From contig JAEZGR010000198.1 of the NCBI GenBank assembly GCA_023437255.1, positions 1 to 9,029 on the forward strand: 9,029 nucleotides of DNA, given 5' to 3'. Position 1 is the first letter of the stretch. Every line of letters starts with the position of its first letter. The notes under the pieces were generated by a model. That model worked only from the letters and a program-made list of their open reading frames with translations, was not told the DNA's origin and made no database searches. The DNA is from Pseudomonadota bacterium (lineage in GTDB: Bacteria > Pseudomonadota > Gammaproteobacteria > Burkholderiales > Burkholderiaceae_B). This document shows positions 6,571 to 9,029 of the stretch, in pieces. Both the position numbers and the translations under genes were made by a program.

Positions 6571-7255
6571 AATCTCTGGTCTACACGCCTACTACGGCAA
6601 GAGTCACGTTCTGCAGGGCGTGGACCTCAAGGTTCACGCCGGCGAGATCGTCAGCCTGCTGGGTCGCAACGGCGTGGGTCGTTCAACCACCGTGAAGGCC
6701 ATCATGGGGCTCGTGCATTCCACCGGCGAGGTGAACTTCGATGGCCGGCCCATCCAGGGCCTGAAGACCTACGAAATCGTGCACGCTGGCCTGGGCTATG
6801 TGCCCGAGAGCCGCGAAGTGTTTCCCTCCCTCACGGTGGAGCAGAACCTCATTCTTGGTCAGAAGCGCGGCGTGCGTTCGCAATGGTCTCTCAACGACAT
6901 GTACGACATGTTCCCGCGCCTGAAAGAGCGCCGCCACACCCCGGCCGGTGTGATGTCGGGAGGCGAGCAACAGATGCTGACCCTGTGCCGCTCGCTCATT
7001 GGTGACCCCCGCCTGATCATGATCGACGAACCCACTGAGGGGCTGGCGCCCCAGATCGTCGAACAGGTCGCGCAATACCTCGACATTCTCCGCCAGCGCG
7101 GCGTGGCCGTGCTGCTGGTGGAGCAGAAACTGGCGATCGCCCTCGACATATCGCAGCGCGTGTATGTCATGGGGCGAGGCGCCATTGTGTTTGAAGGAAC
7201 ACCGGACGATCTGCGCGAAGCGGCACATGTTCGCAAGGATTGGCTGGAAGTCTAG
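6557..7255 (+). CDS. livF: branched-chain amino acid-type (HAAT) ABC transporter ATPase, LivF-like, with Walker A Arg
   Basis: A 232-residue ATPase, the usual LivF length. Walker A reads GRNGVGRST (36-44): Arg42 (CGT at 6680-6682) takes the place of the near-invariant Lys. The signature MSGGEQQ (133-139) and Walker B LIMIDEPTEG (153-162, with Asp157 and Glu158) are consensus. The H-loop position is Gln190 (VEQ), as is normal for LivF. The VPE segment (82-84) at the Q-loop is also family-typical. The chosen ATG at 6557 gives the standard MALLEISGLHAYYG start and has AGAGG 6 bp upstream. The frame stays open back to 6470, but that stretch is inside livG and resembles nothing. It overlaps livG by 14 bp. 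Confidence 0.94.
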   Translation: MALLEISGLHAYYGKSHVLQGVDLKVHAGEIVSLLGRNGVGRSTTVKAIMGLVHSTGEVNFDGRPIQGLKTYEIVHAGLGYVPESREVFPSLTVEQNLILGQKRGVRSQWSLNDMYDMFPRLKERRHTPAGVMSGGEQQMLTLCRSLIGDPRLIMIDEPTEGLAPQIVEQVAQYLDILRQRGVAVLLVEQKLAIALDISQRVYVMGRGAIVFEGTPDDLREAAHVRKDWLEV

Positions 7256-7287
7256 CGTCGACCATCACTACCCACAGAGGAGACACA

Positions 7288-8526
7288 ATGAATTTCAAGA
7301 AACTGAGACTGGGCGCTCTGGCACTCGCCCTGGGGCTGGCAAGCGGCCTGACTCATGCCGAAAACATCAAGATCGCCCTGATCGATCCGCTTTCCGGCCC
7401 CTTTGCCGCGCTGGGTGAAAACCAGCTGCGTACCTGGCAATACTTCAGCGATCTGGCCAACAAGGAAAAATGGGCCGGCGAGCACACCCTCGAGATCGTG
7501 GGCTTCGACAACAAGGCAGGCGTGCAGGACAGCCTCAGCCAGCTCAAGCGCGCCATCGACCAGGGCTACCGTTACGTGGCACAGGGCAACGGGTCGGGTG
7601 TGGCCTTCGCACTGGTCGATGCCATCGACAAACACAATTCGCGCAACCCCGGCAAGGAAGTCGTTTACTTCAACCATGGTGCCATCGACCCCGACCTTAC
7701 CAACGACAAATGCAGCTTCTGGCACTTCAGCGTAGATTCGAACGTTGAAATGAAGATGCAGGCGCTGGTGAATCACCTGGCGAGCAACAAGGATGTGAAG
7801 AAGGTTTACATCATCGGCCAGAACTATGCATTCGGCCGCTCGGTGAGCAAGGCCGCAAAAGCGATGCTGGCCGAGAAGCGCCCCGACGTCGAGATCGTGG
7901 GCGACGACCTGCACCCCATCGGTGAAGTGAAGGACTTCTCACCCTATGTCGCCAAGATCATTGCTTCGGGGGCCGACACCATCATCACCGGCAACTGGGG
8001 GTCGGACCTCGCGCTGCTGATCCGCGCCGCCAACGCCTCGGGCCTGAACGCCAACTTTTACACCTATTACGCCGTCCTTAAGGGCGCCCCCACGGCCATG
8101 GGCGAAAGCGGGCTTGATCGCGTGAAGTACGTCGGCGTGGGCAACGTCAACAACGAGGGCTACAGGGGCCGCGAGCACGTCGACGGCTTCAAGCAGAAGT
8201 ACAACGATGACCTGACCTGGCTGCAAGCCTATTCCGCCGTCGCCCTGCTGGCCAAGGCAATCAAGGAGTCCGGCTCCACCGATCCCAAGGACGTTGCTCT
8301 GGCCATGGAAGACATGGAAGTGGAAAGCATCAACGGCACGGTGAAGATGCGTGCCAGCGACCACCAGCTGCAGCAACCGCTTTCGGTAGCGACGTGGTCG
8401 AAGGTGAATGACACGGATGTACAGATCGAGCAGGAAGGCACTGGCTTCGGATGGCGCACCGACGAGGTGATCCCCGCCGCAGACTCCGAGCGCCCCACGA
8501 CCTGCAAGATGAAACGACCCGCCTGA
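7288..8526 (+). CDS. periplasmic substrate-binding protein of the HAAT ABC transporter (LivK/Peripla_BP_6 type)
   Basis: A 412-residue secreted protein that should capture the ligand in the periplasm and deliver it to LivHM. It has a Sec signal peptide: basic MNFKKLR, a Leu/Ala core, and likely cleavage after THA at residue 24. The mature part begins ENIKIALIDPLSGPFAALGENQ, the usual type I fold opening (IDPLSGPFA). Later landmarks are YRYVAQGNGSGVA in the ligand cleft region, VYIIGQNYAFGRS (about 172-184) and DTIITGNWGSD. The mature protein has exactly two Cys, Cys142 and Cys406, plausibly a disulfide tying down the C-terminus. The ATG at 7288 follows AGAGGAGA (7276-7283), 33 bp after livF. 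Being last in the operon, next to the terminator, is unusual but not rare. The ligand is unknown; the enzymes upstream suggest a hydroxy or keto acid, possibly nitrogen-containing. Confidence 0.92.
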   Translation: MNFKKLRLGALALALGLASGLTHAENIKIALIDPLSGPFAALGENQLRTWQYFSDLANKEKWAGEHTLEIVGFDNKAGVQDSLSQLKRAIDQGYRYVAQGNGSGVAFALVDAIDKHNSRNPGKEVVYFNHGAIDPDLTNDKCSFWHFSVDSNVEMKMQALVNHLASNKDVKKVYIIGQNYAFGRSVSKAAKAMLAEKRPDVEIVGDDLHPIGEVKDFSPYVAKIIASGADTIITGNWGSDLALLIRAANASGLNANFYTYYAVLKGAPTAMGESGLDRVKYVGVGNVNNEGYRGREHVDGFKQKYNDDLTWLQAYSAVALLAKAIKESGSTDPKDVALAMEDMEVESINGTVKMRASDHQLQQPLSVATWSKVNDTDVQIEQEGTGFGWRTDEVIPAADSERPTTCKMKRPA

Positions 8527-8552
8527 ACCGCACACCTGCCGCGGTGACTTCG

Positions 8553-8593
8553 CAGGCATGCACGGCCACAAGCCGCCGCATGCCTGTTTTTTT
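8553..8593 (+). terminator. intrinsic terminator of the operon
   Basis: CAGGCATGC (8553-8561) and GCATGCCTG (8578-8586) form a perfect 9-bp stem. Inside the loop CGGC (8563-8566) and GCCG (8572-8575) can add an inner stem. Seven T residues follow directly (8587-8593). The order is right for the plus strand only. The last two T's overlap the stop codon of the convergent carbonic anhydrase gene. Confidence 0.9.
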
Positions 8594-9029
8594 ACGGGCG
8601 CGTTTCGATGGCGGTGCTGATCGGCAGAAAAGCGTCCTGCTTGTCGCAGTATTCCATGAGGCTGCCGGCCGCCATGTCGAAGTACCACCCGTGCAGCGTC
8701 AGCGAATCGTCTTCCAGTCGCGAGGCGACATTCTCCATGCGCCTCAGATTCTTCAATGACATCAGAATGGAGGCCTGCTCGCATGCCCGGCAGCGCTCTT
8801 CTTCGCTCGCATGTGGCAACTGGCGCAACACCAGATCGCGCACGGGCGTCGCAATGTCGATCCAGCGGCTGACATGATCGGCGGGCCTGTCATGGGCCGC
8901 ACGCCCCTGCATCAGCGCGCGTATGCCGCCGCACTGAGAATGACCCAGCACGATGATGCGCTCGACATTCAGGTCGTCTACCGCGAACTGAATGGCGGCC
9001 AGAATGCCCTGCGGCCCCGCCACCTGGCC
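8592..9029 (-). CDS. beta-class carbonic anhydrase, C-terminal part (5' end outside window)
   Basis: A cytoplasmic zinc enzyme interconverting CO2 and bicarbonate. About 145 C-terminal residues are visible. The key block is VLGHSQCGGIRAL (H codon at 8942-8940), which holds the second His and Cys zinc ligands of the beta class. LHGWYFDMAAGSL near the C-terminus is the family's usual last strand and turn. The first zinc Cys and its CxDSR motif lie upstream of the window edge. The frame is open to base 9029, and the GTG at 9023 reads as internal Val, so the true start is outside. Family length is about 210-230 residues, so roughly one third is missing. It converges on the ABC operon, and its TAA overlaps that operon's terminator T tract. 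I see no functional link to the operon. Confidence 0.94.
   Translation of the reverse strand, partial: GQVAGPQGILAAIQFAVDDLNVERIIVLGHSQCGGIRALMQGRAAHDRPADHVSRWIDIATPVRDLVLRQLPHASEEERCRACEQASILMSLKNLRRMENVASRLEDDSLTLHGWYFDMAAGSLMEYCDKQDAFLPISTAIETRP

Noticed and set aside
1535..8526. Carnitine degradation operon
   Set aside because: The BKACE fits, but a 3-hydroxyacyl-CoA-type carnitine dehydrogenase and a betainyl-CoA thioesterase are absent from the window, and the transporter is not the kind usually linked to carnitine. It remains a possibility, not a call.
9021..9029. GTG at 9023 as start of the carbonic anhydrase
   Set aside because: It would omit the first zinc Cys and the CxDSR motif; the frame continues past the window edge, so the gene is partial.

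Overview
The window reads as ordinary chromosomal DNA of a GC-rich betaproteobacterium. Rhodocyclales or Burkholderiales relatives are my best guess, from the MnmE tail, codon use and the flavour of the transporter. This is inference from protein character; no database was consulted. I see no mobile element, tRNA, rRNA or CRISPR array.

Layout. Positions 1-513 hold the 3' end of mnmE (tRNA-modification GTPase). It converges on a GntR/FCD-family regulator (518-1255, minus strand) with only 4 bp between the stops. A 279-bp divergent intergenic region (1256-1534) carries a good sigma70-like promoter for the rightward genes. A 30-bp palindrome (10-bp perfect arms around two ATCGAT cores) overlaps its -10 and start region, and a possible minus-strand promoter overlaps the same DNA. 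From 1535 to 8526 seven plus-strand genes are packed as one operon: a PanE/ApbA-fold dehydrogenase, a BKACE (DUF849) beta-keto acid cleavage enzyme, and a complete branched-chain-amino-acid-type (HAAT) ABC importer. The importer consists of the LivH and LivM permeases, the LivG and LivF ATPases, and the periplasmic binding protein, which comes last. A strong intrinsic terminator (8553-8593) ends the operon. A beta-carbonic anhydrase gene, cut by the window edge, converges on it from the right (8592-9029, minus strand).

How the genes may work together (inference). The binding protein and LivHMGF import an unknown small carboxylate or amide. The PanE-like enzyme has an Asp where NADPH-dependent ketopantoate reductases have Arg, so it may be an NAD-dependent dehydrogenase that oxidises a hydroxy acid to a keto acid. 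The BKACE enzyme would then cleave a beta-keto acid with acetyl-CoA to acetoacetate and a new acyl-CoA. The divergent GntR/FCD protein is the obvious candidate repressor, relieved by the substrate or an intermediate. The substrate cannot be named from sequence.

The least expected details are in the ABC transporter. LivF has Arg for the Walker A Lys. LivG has a degenerate signature motif (LTYAEQ). In the head-to-tail ATPase dimer these two changes fall in the same composite nucleotide site, which suggests an importer with one consensus and one degenerate site. LivM also carries an extra C-terminal segment of about 100 residues with two predicted membrane helices.
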